NCBI GenBank assembly: GCA_020434645.1
Contig: JAGRAK010000127.1
Coordinates: 1 to 6,044, forward strand
DNA length: 6,044 bases
Reading direction: 5' to 3'
Origin: Bdellovibrionales bacterium
Lineage (GTDB): Bacteria; Bdellovibrionota; Bdellovibrionia; Bdellovibrionales; UBA1609
Below, piece by piece: positions 1-6,044 of this stretch. The notes beneath the pieces were generated by a model. The model was not told the origin of the DNA, ran no database searches, and worked only from the letters and a program-made list of their open reading frames with translations. Positions within the stretch are counted from its first letter, which is position 1, and the number at the start of each line of letters is the position of its first letter. A program made the position numbers and the translations under genes.

Positions 1-1777
1 ATAAGTAACTCTTACGTATTAAGTAATTACTAAATACAAATGTTGCGAGATTTTTATTAAACAGGCGATCACGGTAGTCAAATTGAAGGCCAGAACTGCC
101 GGCAAAGTCAGCATTACTCACGGGTTCATTGTGGCGATAATAGGGCTGGTTTTGAAAGTCTCCGAAGAAAATATGCTCGGGTCGATCGGTGTAGGGGATT
201 CTTGAATAGATAATTTCAGGTTCAATTTCATGTTTGTAGCGGTTGGATTTACCGTCTTCAATGCCAAAAACGGCACTGTATTTAGTTTTAAATGAGATAT
301 CTGTTTGTAGATACCGGCGCGCCGCATTTCTTTCGTAGTTCTTTATTGATGGAGGGGGGTCAACATTAAAGCGGTACTGAGCTTCATTATAAGTGACCGA
401 CGGCAAGACATCGAGATAGCGACCAATATGAAAGGGGTAGCTAAGTGAGGGCTGAAATATATAACGGTGCCCGGTGCGTATGCGATCCATTCGAGAGCCG
501 AGAATATAATCAAATTGCCCATCTCGTTCTTCTGTGGGTTCATAAGGCGAAGTGGATTTGACATCATCATAGGCAAAATCACGTCTAGAAAAATTGGTGT
601 AATTAAAATCAAATTTAAAAAATAAATTCGTGTTGAGTATTTCTTGCTCCATTAGGCCGTACTGCAATTCTGGAAAGCGGTGAACCGAATCATTGTTGTC
701 AGCCTGGGCATCAGCTTTTAAGAGGTTGGTGTAATGTGCGGCTTCAATGCTAAAGTGCTGTTCGTTAGTGTTTTTTGTTAGTGAGGTTTTGTTCTCTAAA
801 GCTGGATCCCCATGCCCGAGCATTTCGTCTGTAAAATCTCGAGGGTAACGTAAATCAGATGCTAAGTTGAGATTGGCTCTATGAACATAATTGTTTGGCA
901 GATCATAATAGTGTTTGTAACTCATGAATGCGCGATTGAAGTTGAGTGATTCGCCTGTAGGTTGACCAGTGGGTGAAAAGGCATCATCGCGTAAATAAGC
1001 CGCATTGAATATGCCGTGGCTCCCGGGTGACAGTACATATCGATATTCAACTTTATGTTTAAGGCCTCTTTTTTCATAGTTCTTAATGGTGTAAGTCAAA
1101 TCTTGACTCGAATTAATAGCCCAGAAATAGGGGAGTGAAATCGCGGTTCCTCCAATTGAGGAGTAGTCAAATGAAGGGACAAGTAGACCAGTTTGTCTTG
1201 TCGACTTTAACGGCACTAGAATTCTGGGGAGAATAAGTATCGGAAAATCAGCAACTCTCAGAATGGGATATTTAATATAAGCGTAACCGCCAATTTCAGC
1301 TTCAATTTCATGCCCTGAGAAGCTCCATGCGGCAGGGCATGTGGCACATGAGGTGTAACTGGCTGACCGGGCGACAAATTTGGTGGCGGAGTTTTTTTTG
1401 ATAATATCTCCTAAAAAAACAACCTGCCCGGCTTGAACAGAGCCTTTATGGATCTCACCCACTTTAGATTTATAGTTGTAAATGATTTTTTCGCCTTCGA
1501 TAAAAGTGTCAACCGTCTCTAAAACCACGCCACCTTCAGCACTTATGGTTTGGGTTTTCATGTTGATCGTAGCTTTTTGGCAAGTGATGGCTTCAGCGCC
1601 AAAGCCAATGCGAACATTGCCCTCTAGTGTAACGGTTCTTGTTTCGTAATCTCGTGAGATGTCGTTTGCCGAGAGTTCAAGTCCATCGGTTTTTGAGGCG
1701 GCATAGGCTGAGGACATCAAGGCGCTGACAATTAAAATCAGTGCCGAAAATAATAAGCCATGTAGAGAGGCTCTCAT
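1..1777 (-). CDS. lptD: LPS-assembly protein LptD, N-terminal part (3' end off the left edge)
   Basis: LptD is the outer-membrane beta-barrel that, with the lipoprotein LptE, inserts lipopolysaccharide into the outer leaflet. I translated the minus strand by hand: the frame stays open for 592 codons from ATG at 1777 to the window edge. Residues 1-27 form a signal peptide (MRAS, a hydrophobic core, then SSAYA before ASKTDG). Residues 32-125 match the LptA/OstA-like periplasmic jellyroll (LELSANDISRDYETRTVTLEGNV). YTSCATCPAAW (141-151), ILPRILVPLKS (182-192), GLLVPSFDYSSIGG (197-210) and HEIEPEIIYSRIP (516-528) are typical LptD barrel-entry and barrel segments. Cysteines seen are C66, C144 and C147. 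Relatives are usually about 750-800 residues, so roughly the last quarter is missing. An in-frame ATG at 1798 is the only other ATG before an upstream stop at 1799-1801; neither start has a clear Shine-Dalgarno. I prefer 1777 because it gives a compact signal peptide. Confidence 0.93.
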   Translation of the reverse strand, partial: MRASLHGLLFSALILIVSALMSSAYAASKTDGLELSANDISRDYETRTVTLEGNVRIGFGAEAITCQKATINMKTQTISAEGGVVLETVDTFIEGEKIIYNYKSKVGEIHKGSVQAGQVVFLGDIIKKNSATKFVARSASYTSCATCPAAWSFSGHEIEAEIGGYAYIKYPILRVADFPILILPRILVPLKSTRQTGLLVPSFDYSSIGGTAISLPYFWAINSSQDLTYTIKNYEKRGLKHKVEYRYVLSPGSHGIFNAAYLRDDAFSPTGQPTGESLNFNRAFMSYKHYYDLPNNYVHRANLNLASDLRYPRDFTDEMLGHGDPALENKTSLTKNTNEQHFSIEAAHYTNLLKADAQADNNDSVHRFPELQYGLMEQEILNTNLFFKFDFNYTNFSRRDFAYDDVKSTSPYEPTEERDGQFDYILGSRMDRIRTGHRYIFQPSLSYPFHIGRYLDVLPSVTYNEAQYRFNVDPPPSIKNYERNAARRYLQTDISFKTKYSAVFGIEDGKSNRYKHEIEPEIIYSRIPYTDRPEHIFFGDFQNQPYYRHNEPVSNADFAGSSGLQFDYRDRLFNKNLATFVFSNYLIRKSYL

Positions 1778-1804
1778 GAAGTGAAGTCTTTGATGCATTT
1801 ATGT

Positions 1805-1833
1805 ATCATTGCGCGGGATGAGACCTGACTCAA
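1805..1833 (-). promoter_or_regulatory. weak candidate promoter for lptD
   Basis: On the minus strand, TTGAGT (1833-1828) and AATGAT (1810-1805) are separated by 17 bases. Each matches the sigma-70 consensus at four of six positions. Transcription would begin close to the alternative lptD ATG at 1798, or about 20 bases before the ATG at 1777. There is no hairpin terminator after the cyclase stop, only a short T run, so lptD may instead be read through from the cyclase gene. With two 4/6 boxes this could easily be chance. Confidence 0.2.
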
Positions 1834-1841
1834 CTAAAAAA

Positions 1842-4550
1842 CTATTTGGTTTTCATTACATACACGCCGTCCCAGTCACCAGGAGGCGGTTCGGCAATGA
1901 ATTCCTGACATCTGTCGATATATATTCTTGATGTTTCATCGTTTTGATTGTGAGATATCGCTTCATTAAAGGCGGCTATGGCCTTATCAAACTCTTTCTG
2001 GTGGTAGAGTGCGTAGCCTGCATTAAAATGTTCGGCCATTTTGATGATATTTTCTGCAGGTTTTCCCTCAGATAGGAGCTCATAAATTTTAACTGGTTTT
2101 AATTTTCCTTTGACGCGAACAAGATCAACTTCTCGACAATTGAACTCATCTTTTACATCCTCATAAGTGAATTCGCTAATAATAATATGCGTGCCATAGG
2201 ATTTATTGATGCCCTCAAGGCGTGAGGCTAAATTAACGGCGTCGCCCATGACGGTGTAGCTTCGAACGGTTTCTGACCCCATATTGCCCACATTGCACTC
2301 GCCAGTATTGAGACCAATACCGATATCAATTTGCGGAAGACCTTTTTTTTCATATTCTTTTTGCAAGTCTTTTAGTTTTTCCATGCTTTCAAGGGCACAG
2401 CGACAGGCCATTTTTGCATGATTTTCGTAATGTACAGGGGCTCCGAAAAAGGCCATGACGGCGTCACCCATATATTTATCAAGTGTGCCTTGATTTTTAA
2501 AAACAATTTCGGTCATGGGAGTTAAGTAGCTATTAAGTAGATCAGAAAGAGCTTTGGGATCAAGTTTTTCAGAAATAGTGGTGAAGCCGCGAACGTCAGA
2601 GAAAAATACAGTGACCCGTTCTTTTCGGCCGCCGAGCTCTAAATTTTTTGGATCTTGTAAGATTTCTTCAACAATTGCGGGAGATACGTATTTAGAAAAT
2701 GTGGCACGAAGTTCTTTTTTACTGCGTTCTTCGGTTAAGTATTTATAAAACGTGAGAAAGACATAAGTGAAGAGAACTTGAAAGATCGGAAAAATTATTG
2801 AAACTAGGTGGCCTTTACCGAATAAAAACGTCCGATCAACAAAGGCAATGCCGACAGCTAACAAGATTGTAAAAATAAGACCAGAGAGGGCGCCAGCGTG
2901 TGCTAGAGAAAGCGATATCACAATGCCAAGGGCGAGCATAAAGACGGGCATGTATTTTTCTTCGTTTGCATTTTTAGATAAAAAGTCACGGCGAAGAAGA
3001 TTGTCAATAACGTTGGCGTGGGTTTCGACTCCTGGGAAATTCTCATCAAACGGGGTCACTCGTAAGTCAAATACAGCGATCGCTGTTGCGCCCAATACAA
3101 AAACTTTATCTTTTAAATAGACGTTCTTAGGTATTGGTTTTGTTTCGTCATGCCAGCCGAGTTCTTTTGTGTACACATTCTGAGTCACCAAAATATTGGG
3201 ATCATTGTCATTAAGTAGGTCAGCTATTGAAGCGTGAGAGATTGTGTGCCCTCGACCGGCATAGTTAATAAACATAACGCCCTCACGGCTAACTGGAATA
3301 TCAAATTGGCGTTCACCATTTTCACTATTTATAACACTTAGTTTTGTTATGAACTTTAGATTAGGGAGGTCTTCGCGTGTGACTAAGTCAAATTGAATGT
3401 TTTGATTAGTGGCAACTAAAAATGCCTGCAAGCCAATTGAGGGAAAGTATCGAGAGCCTGTTCTGGCAATGAGTTGTGAGCGACGAATAGTACCATCATT
3501 ATCAAGTTTTGCGTTGAAGTAGCCATAGTTTTCACCGGCATTGGTGATTATAGGTATGTTCAGTGTCCAATCTAAAACTTCTGGTATTGAATTTCGAGGA
3601 CTGTGACTGTGAAAGCTGATAAGCCATTCTTCAAAAGAGGGAAAATTCAATTCTGGGATTTCACCTTTAACTGTAGCCCACTCACTCTTAAGTAGGCGAG
3701 TGGTCTCATCGGTCTTCTCATTTAAAAAATCTCTAGCGCAATATGCAATTTGATTTTCAAGTATTAGCTTATCTAATTCAAATTGCTCAAACTCAGAGCT
3801 CGGCTTGGGGCGAGAGTCTTCTATGGAGCTTTTTATATCAAGTAGTCTATTTTCAAATACGGCAACGAGCCCCTCGGGCAGATAGGTGGCATTTTCTTCT
3901 AATGCAACGACTGGGGTGGCCTGCGTATCGCTCATTTTATAGAGCTTATGGTCTTTAAAAATAATATCGTGGCAGTAGAGTTTTGCCCCCGATAGTTCAG
4001 ATTCACTGTACCATGAGCGTTCATTTTCATAAAAATTACCAAGTATAAATTTAGATTTATTTTTTGATAAATACTCAGAAAATGTTTTATCGGGATCTGC
4101 CTTTTCTAACTCCACATCAATGGCCGCTTTCACGCCGGGCGGGAGTAGATCTTTTTTTGCTATAGACTCTACAAGACGCTTGTCTGGTCGGTCTGAAGGC
4201 TCGCTCCACACTATATCGGCCGCAATGACCTTTGCCCCATGCTTATAAGCGTTGTCGATGGCTTTACCAATAACATCTCGTGGCCACGGCCAGCGGCCAA
4301 TTATGTTAATAGAGCGATCATCGATAGCCAGAACGCCAACAGAATCACTGCCATAGCGAGTGCCACGAAATTTGAGCCGATAATCAAAAGAAAGTTGGTC
4401 GGCTGTTGAAATTATATCTTGAATAGTGCTTTCCTGCGTTCCTGGATCTTTTGTGTAATAGCTAAATGCAATATAAGATAGAGCAACAGTGATATACATT
4501 CCGAGGGCTACGGGTGTTATCAGTTTTAAGAACCAGGGATGTAACTTCAT
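1842..4550 (-). CDS. CHASE2-domain class III adenylyl cyclase with C-terminal TPR
   Basis: This complete 902-residue inner-membrane sensor should convert ATP to cAMP in the cytoplasm in response to a periplasmic signal. TM1 is about 9-31. A periplasmic CHASE2 domain spans about 40-525, with VGVLAIDDRS (71-80), GRWPWPRD (85-92), LDNDGTIRR (349-357), VFVLGATA (483-490) and PGVETHANVIDNLL (506-519). Three more TM helices (about 534-551, 553-571, 581-603) and a short signalling helix lead to the cyclase domain (about 643-825). The metal-binding aspartates are D652 (FSDVRGF) and D696 (KYMGDAVMAFFG). Adenine-selecting K692 and T766 and transition-state N773 and R777 (YTVMGDAVNLASR) are present, so ATP rather than GTP is expected. 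A TPR-like helix pair (about 834-868) and the tail GDWDGVYVMKTK end the protein. CHASE2 carries an unusually long charged insert (about 130-325). ATG 4550 follows CTATAGACCTT, with no Shine-Dalgarno and an in-frame stop 12 bases upstream. The ligand cannot be inferred. Confidence 0.96.
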   Translation of the reverse strand: MKLHPWFLKLITPVALGMYITVALSYIAFSYYTKDPGTQESTIQDIISTADQLSFDYRLKFRGTRYGSDSVGVLAIDDRSINIIGRWPWPRDVIGKAIDNAYKHGAKVIAADIVWSEPSDRPDKRLVESIAKKDLLPPGVKAAIDVELEKADPDKTFSEYLSKNKSKFILGNFYENERSWYSESELSGAKLYCHDIIFKDHKLYKMSDTQATPVVALEENATYLPEGLVAVFENRLLDIKSSIEDSRPKPSSEFEQFELDKLILENQIAYCARDFLNEKTDETTRLLKSEWATVKGEIPELNFPSFEEWLISFHSHSPRNSIPEVLDWTLNIPIITNAGENYGYFNAKLDNDGTIRRSQLIARTGSRYFPSIGLQAFLVATNQNIQFDLVTREDLPNLKFITKLSVINSENGERQFDIPVSREGVMFINYAGRGHTISHASIADLLNDNDPNILVTQNVYTKELGWHDETKPIPKNVYLKDKVFVLGATAIAVFDLRVTPFDENFPGVETHANVIDNLLRRDFLSKNANEEKYMPVFMLALGIVISLSLAHAGALSGLIFTILLAVGIAFVDRTFLFGKGHLVSIIFPIFQVLFTYVFLTFYKYLTEERSKKELRATFSKYVSPAIVEEILQDPKNLELGGRKERVTVFFSDVRGFTTISEKLDPKALSDLLNSYLTPMTEIVFKNQGTLDKYMGDAVMAFFGAPVHYENHAKMACRCALESMEKLKDLQKEYEKKGLPQIDIGIGLNTGECNVGNMGSETVRSYTVMGDAVNLASRLEGINKSYGTHIIISEFTYEDVKDEFNCREVDLVRVKGKLKPVKIYELLSEGKPAENIIKMAEHFNAGYALYHQKEFDKAIAAFNEAISHNQNDETSRIYIDRCQEFIAEPPPGDWDGVYVMKTK

Positions 4551-4574
4551 AAGGTCTATAGCTTATATGATAAT
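4546..4574 (+). promoter_or_regulatory. candidate promoter for the STAS gene, overlapping the cyclase promoter
   Basis: TTCATA (4546-4551, four of six) and GATAAT (4569-4574, five of six) are separated by 17 bases. Transcription would start near 4581 and leave a leader of about 100 bases before the STAS ATG. The -35 box covers the cyclase start codon, and the -10 box is next to the -10 of the opposing promoter. An alternative -10, TAGAAT at 4623-4628, has only a poor -35 upstream and would give a leader of about 50 bases. Which one is used cannot be told from sequence. Confidence 0.3.
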
Positions 4575-4589
4575 TTGTAGTGTTGTCGA
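4562..4589 (-). promoter_or_regulatory. candidate sigma-70 promoter for the cyclase, nearly leaderless
   Basis: On the minus strand, TCGACA (4589-4584, five of six matches to TTGACA) and TATAAG (4567-4562, five of six to TATAAT) are separated by 16 bases. The expected start of transcription is near 4555, only about five bases before the cyclase ATG at 4550. This agrees with the absence of a Shine-Dalgarno sequence there. A poorer alternative -10 (TACTAT on the minus strand, around 4630) would give a leader of about 70 bases. Confidence 0.45.
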
Positions 4590-4651
4590 GATCTGGACTC
4601 ATCAAGATGGGGAGTTGTCGTGTAGAATAGTACAAGAAGAGCCAATCGCAT

Positions 4652-4665
4652 TCGACTAAGGTCGA
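4652..4665 (+). other. small hairpin in the STAS leader
   Basis: TCGAC (4652-4656) and GTCGA (4661-4665) pair perfectly around the loop TAAG, with a possible T4651-G4666 wobble extending the stem. It ends only six bases before the Shine-Dalgarno at 4672. It could limit ribosome access or, as DNA, be an operator half-site pair. Five base pairs is short enough to be chance. Confidence 0.25.
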
Positions 4666-4671
4666 GCCCGC

Positions 4672-4677
4672 AGGGAG
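4672..4677 (+). promoter_or_regulatory. ribosome binding site of the STAS gene
   Basis: AGGGAG lies seven bases before the ATG at 4685 and fixes that start. It is the only strong Shine-Dalgarno sequence among the three gene starts visible in the window. Confidence 0.75.
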
Positions 4678-4684
4678 TGCAAAT

Positions 4685-5074
4685 ATGGAAGCAAAAGTTG
4701 AAAATCGTGAAGGTATTTTTGTTGTCAGTCTAATCGGAAAAATGGATTTTGAAAGCGCAGACAGTTTAAAGTCAAATTGCATTAAAACATTTTCAAATCA
4801 AGCTGTGATCTTCAACTTACAGAATCTTAATTTTGTTGGTTCAAGTGGTATCACCCCATTTTTAGAGTTACTATCTGAGCTCTCACGCTCGTCAGGGCCA
4901 AAATTTAAAATTTGCTCGGTGGGTGCTGAATTTTTACGCATGTTTGAAGCGGGAACAGTAGATGGAATCGAAATATATCGTGATGTTCATGATGCTTGTC
5001 GAGCTTTCAGATCGAGTGACGTGCAAGCACTGGCGCGCCTGAAGCCATTTGGTTTAAAGCTTACGATCGAATAG
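4685..5074 (+). CDS. single-domain STAS protein (anti-sigma factor antagonist-like)
   Basis: This 129-residue soluble protein is essentially one STAS domain (about 3-108), the fold of SpoIIAA/RsbV-type anti-anti-sigma factors, which bind and are phosphorylated by partner HPK-like kinases. Supporting segments are GIFVVSLIGKMDFESADSLK (10-29), the core strand AVIFNLQNLNFV (40-51), the loop GSSGITPFLELL (52-63) and FKICSVGAEFLRMFEAGTVDGIEIY (within 74-98). The phospho-acceptor loop normally reads DSSG or DSTG; here the aspartate is glycine (G52), while S53 and S54 remain. A tail of about 20 residues (109-129) follows the domain. No anti-sigma kinase, phosphatase or sigma factor gene is in the window. 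It is divergent from the cyclase (134 bases apart) and convergent with the coiled-coil gene (24 bases). The partner is unknown; a role in another STAS-using signalling or transport system is equally possible. Confidence 0.87.
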   Translation: MEAKVENREGIFVVSLIGKMDFESADSLKSNCIKTFSNQAVIFNLQNLNFVGSSGITPFLELLSELSRSSGPKFKICSVGAEFLRMFEAGTVDGIEIYRDVHDACRAFRSSDVQALARLKPFGLKLTIE

Positions 5075-5098
5075 TAAAGTTTCTTGTGACAAAACCGA

Positions 5099-6044
5099 CT
5101 AGTGCCCCGCGTGCAAACTAGATAATGCCTTATCAATTTTAGATATAATTTCTGGAGTGAGGGTGTCCTCGCGTTTCACTTCTGTTTCGGGTGCGCTGGC
5201 CGTTGGAGTACTCAGTGAAGCTCTCATTTTTTCTTTTTTATCGACTTCGTTTTTATACGCTATAGATCTTAGCTCAGAGGCGTCTAGACGTTCTTTTAAC
5301 TCGCGCACTTCTCGGCGATATTCATTAATTGAAATGCTGAGCTCCTGGTTGAGTTTCTGTAGTGAATTTTTTTGATCATTGAGGCGTTCGACCTGAGTCT
5401 GTTGATCTCGCCACAGAAGTTGCAATGTTTCAACCTGCTCATTTAGATTTTGTTTTTCTTCAGCCAGTGTTTCAACTAAAGCGGTTTGCTCATCTAAAGA
5501 TTTGTTCTTAAACTCGAGCTCTATTGCTAAATCTTTAGCGTCGTTACGGTGGCGCACAAGCGCTTTTTGAATATTTGACAGCTCAGCTGCATTATGAATT
5601 TCAGACTCTTCTCGTTTTCTGTCTGCAATAATGAGGTCATTTTCGAGTTTTACTTTTTCATTTACAAGTTTTTCAAAATCTTGACTGCGTTGACCGAGAA
5701 GTTTGTTTTGTTCATAGAGCATTTCAAGTTCACCTTTGAGATTCCGAATTTGAGTCTCATAAGCATCTGTTAGATTTGAAATTTGTGATTTATTTTCTTT
5801 AGATTGCTCTGTAATGTAGGCTGTTGATTCAGAAAGATTTCTGCGAAGATCACTGATAATGGACTCTTGATTCTGCCTTTTAGAACGTAAAGTTTGGATC
5901 TCTTCTTTTGTAAAGGTCATTGCACGGCGTATATTGCGTCGATATTTTGTGTATCGGCGTACAAGACGAGACGAGAGTTCGCGCTGATTTTCAACCTCGG
6001 CAAGAAGAAGGGCTTGGCCACTTTGTGCCTCTTGAGTTGCGCTT
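5099..6044 (-). CDS. long coiled-coil protein, C-terminal part (start off the right edge)
   Basis: I do not recognise this gene. The minus-strand frame runs from the window edge to TAG at 5101-5099 and gives 314 residues. An internal methionine at 5920 could be mistaken for the start, but the frame continues upstream without a stop (SATQEAQSGQALLLAEVENQ and on). In fragment numbering, residues about 1-25 are helical, and 26-40 are a strongly basic patch (R26, R29, R30, K33, R35, R36, R39, R40). Residues about 42-272 are rich in E, K, Q, N and L with heptad-like spacing, as in a rod-forming coiled coil. A flexible Ser/Thr/Pro/Ala linker (about 276-290) precedes a short terminal helix, LTPEIISKIDKALSSLHAGH. 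There are no cysteines and one tryptophan (W211). No membrane segment or enzymatic motif is seen. A structural, scaffold or polarity role is possible, but the N-terminal domain that would decide is missing. Confidence 0.82.
   Translation of the reverse strand, partial: SATQEAQSGQALLLAEVENQRELSSRLVRRYTKYRRNIRRAMTFTKEEIQTLRSKRQNQESIISDLRRNLSESTAYITEQSKENKSQISNLTDAYETQIRNLKGELEMLYEQNKLLGQRSQDFEKLVNEKVKLENDLIIADRKREESEIHNAAELSNIQKALVRHRNDAKDLAIELEFKNKSLDEQTALVETLAEEKQNLNEQVETLQLLWRDQQTQVERLNDQKNSLQKLNQELSISINEYRREVRELKERLDASELRSIAYKNEVDKKEKMRASLSTPTASAPETEVKREDTLTPEIISKIDKALSSLHAGH

Noticed and set aside
118..612. Two minus-strand open frames of 69 and 89 codons
   Set aside because: They lie inside lptD in other frames; the lptD frame has clear family motifs across the same bases, so these are shadows.
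1392..1399. Runs of eight A on the coding strand in lptD (1392-1399) and the cyclase (2343-2350), as phase-variation tracts
   Set aside because: Both frames are intact, the runs encode plain Lys codons, and eight bases is short and common in A+T-leaning genes.
1835..1850. T run after the cyclase stop on the minus strand, as a terminator
   Set aside because: No GC-rich hairpin precedes the six T residues; the nearby TGAG/CTCA pairing is only four bases and lies after the run.
2554..3958. Several plus-strand frames of 64-90 codons inside the cyclase gene
   Set aside because: They are antisense to conserved CHASE2 and cyclase segments and have no ribosome sites I could support.
4462..4782. A 106-codon minus-strand frame spanning the cyclase start, the intergenic region and the STAS start
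   Set aside because: It overlaps two well-supported genes and the control region, and its translation has no recognisable features.
5075..5098. Bidirectional terminator between the convergent STAS and coiled-coil genes
   Set aside because: The 24 bases contain no inverted repeat or T tract that would make a convincing terminator.
5083..5100. CRP-like site suggested by TTGTGACA
   Set aside because: Only one half of a TGTGA-N6-TCACA palindrome is present, and it lies between two convergent gene ends.
5157..5375. A 72-codon plus-strand frame opposite the coiled-coil gene
   Set aside because: It is antisense to a long repetitive coil sequence, which often leaves open complementary frames; the Ser/Phe-rich product fits that.

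Overview
The window carries four protein-coding genes and almost no spare DNA. It suggests a diderm (Gram-negative) bacterium: an LptD-type outer-membrane protein with a signal peptide lies next to a CHASE2-type class III adenylyl cyclase, followed by a lone STAS protein and a long coiled-coil protein. The base composition leans to A+T. Together with a CHASE2 cyclase ending in a TPR and a DWDGVYVM-type tail, this fits a Bdellovibrionota or other former delta-proteobacterial genome. That placement is an impression, not a demonstrated assignment.

Layout. Positions 1-1777 (minus strand) hold the N-terminal 592 codons of lptD; its 3' end lies beyond the left edge. After a short gap of 43-64 bases, depending on the lptD start, 1842-4550 (minus) encodes a complete 902-residue membrane adenylyl cyclase with a periplasmic CHASE2 sensor and all the catalytic residues expected for ATP. 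A 134-base divergent intergenic region (4551-4684) separates it from a 129-residue STAS-domain protein (4685-5074, plus). Only 24 bases after that stop, a convergent gene (5099 to the right edge, minus) encodes the C-terminal 314 residues of a long coiled-coil protein whose start is off the window. There is no gene-free stretch above 300 bases, and I see no RNA gene, mobile element or CRISPR array.

How the genes may work together. The cyclase and lptD lie on the same strand with no visible terminator between them, so at least partial co-transcription is plausible. This puts an envelope-facing cAMP-producing sensor beside the LPS insertion machinery. The cyclase and STAS genes diverge from a compact region in which candidate promoters on the two strands overlap. 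The cyclase start has no Shine-Dalgarno sequence, and its best promoter would give a nearly leaderless mRNA. A functional link between the cyclase, LptD and STAS is a hypothesis from position only. Nothing in the window proves a new system.
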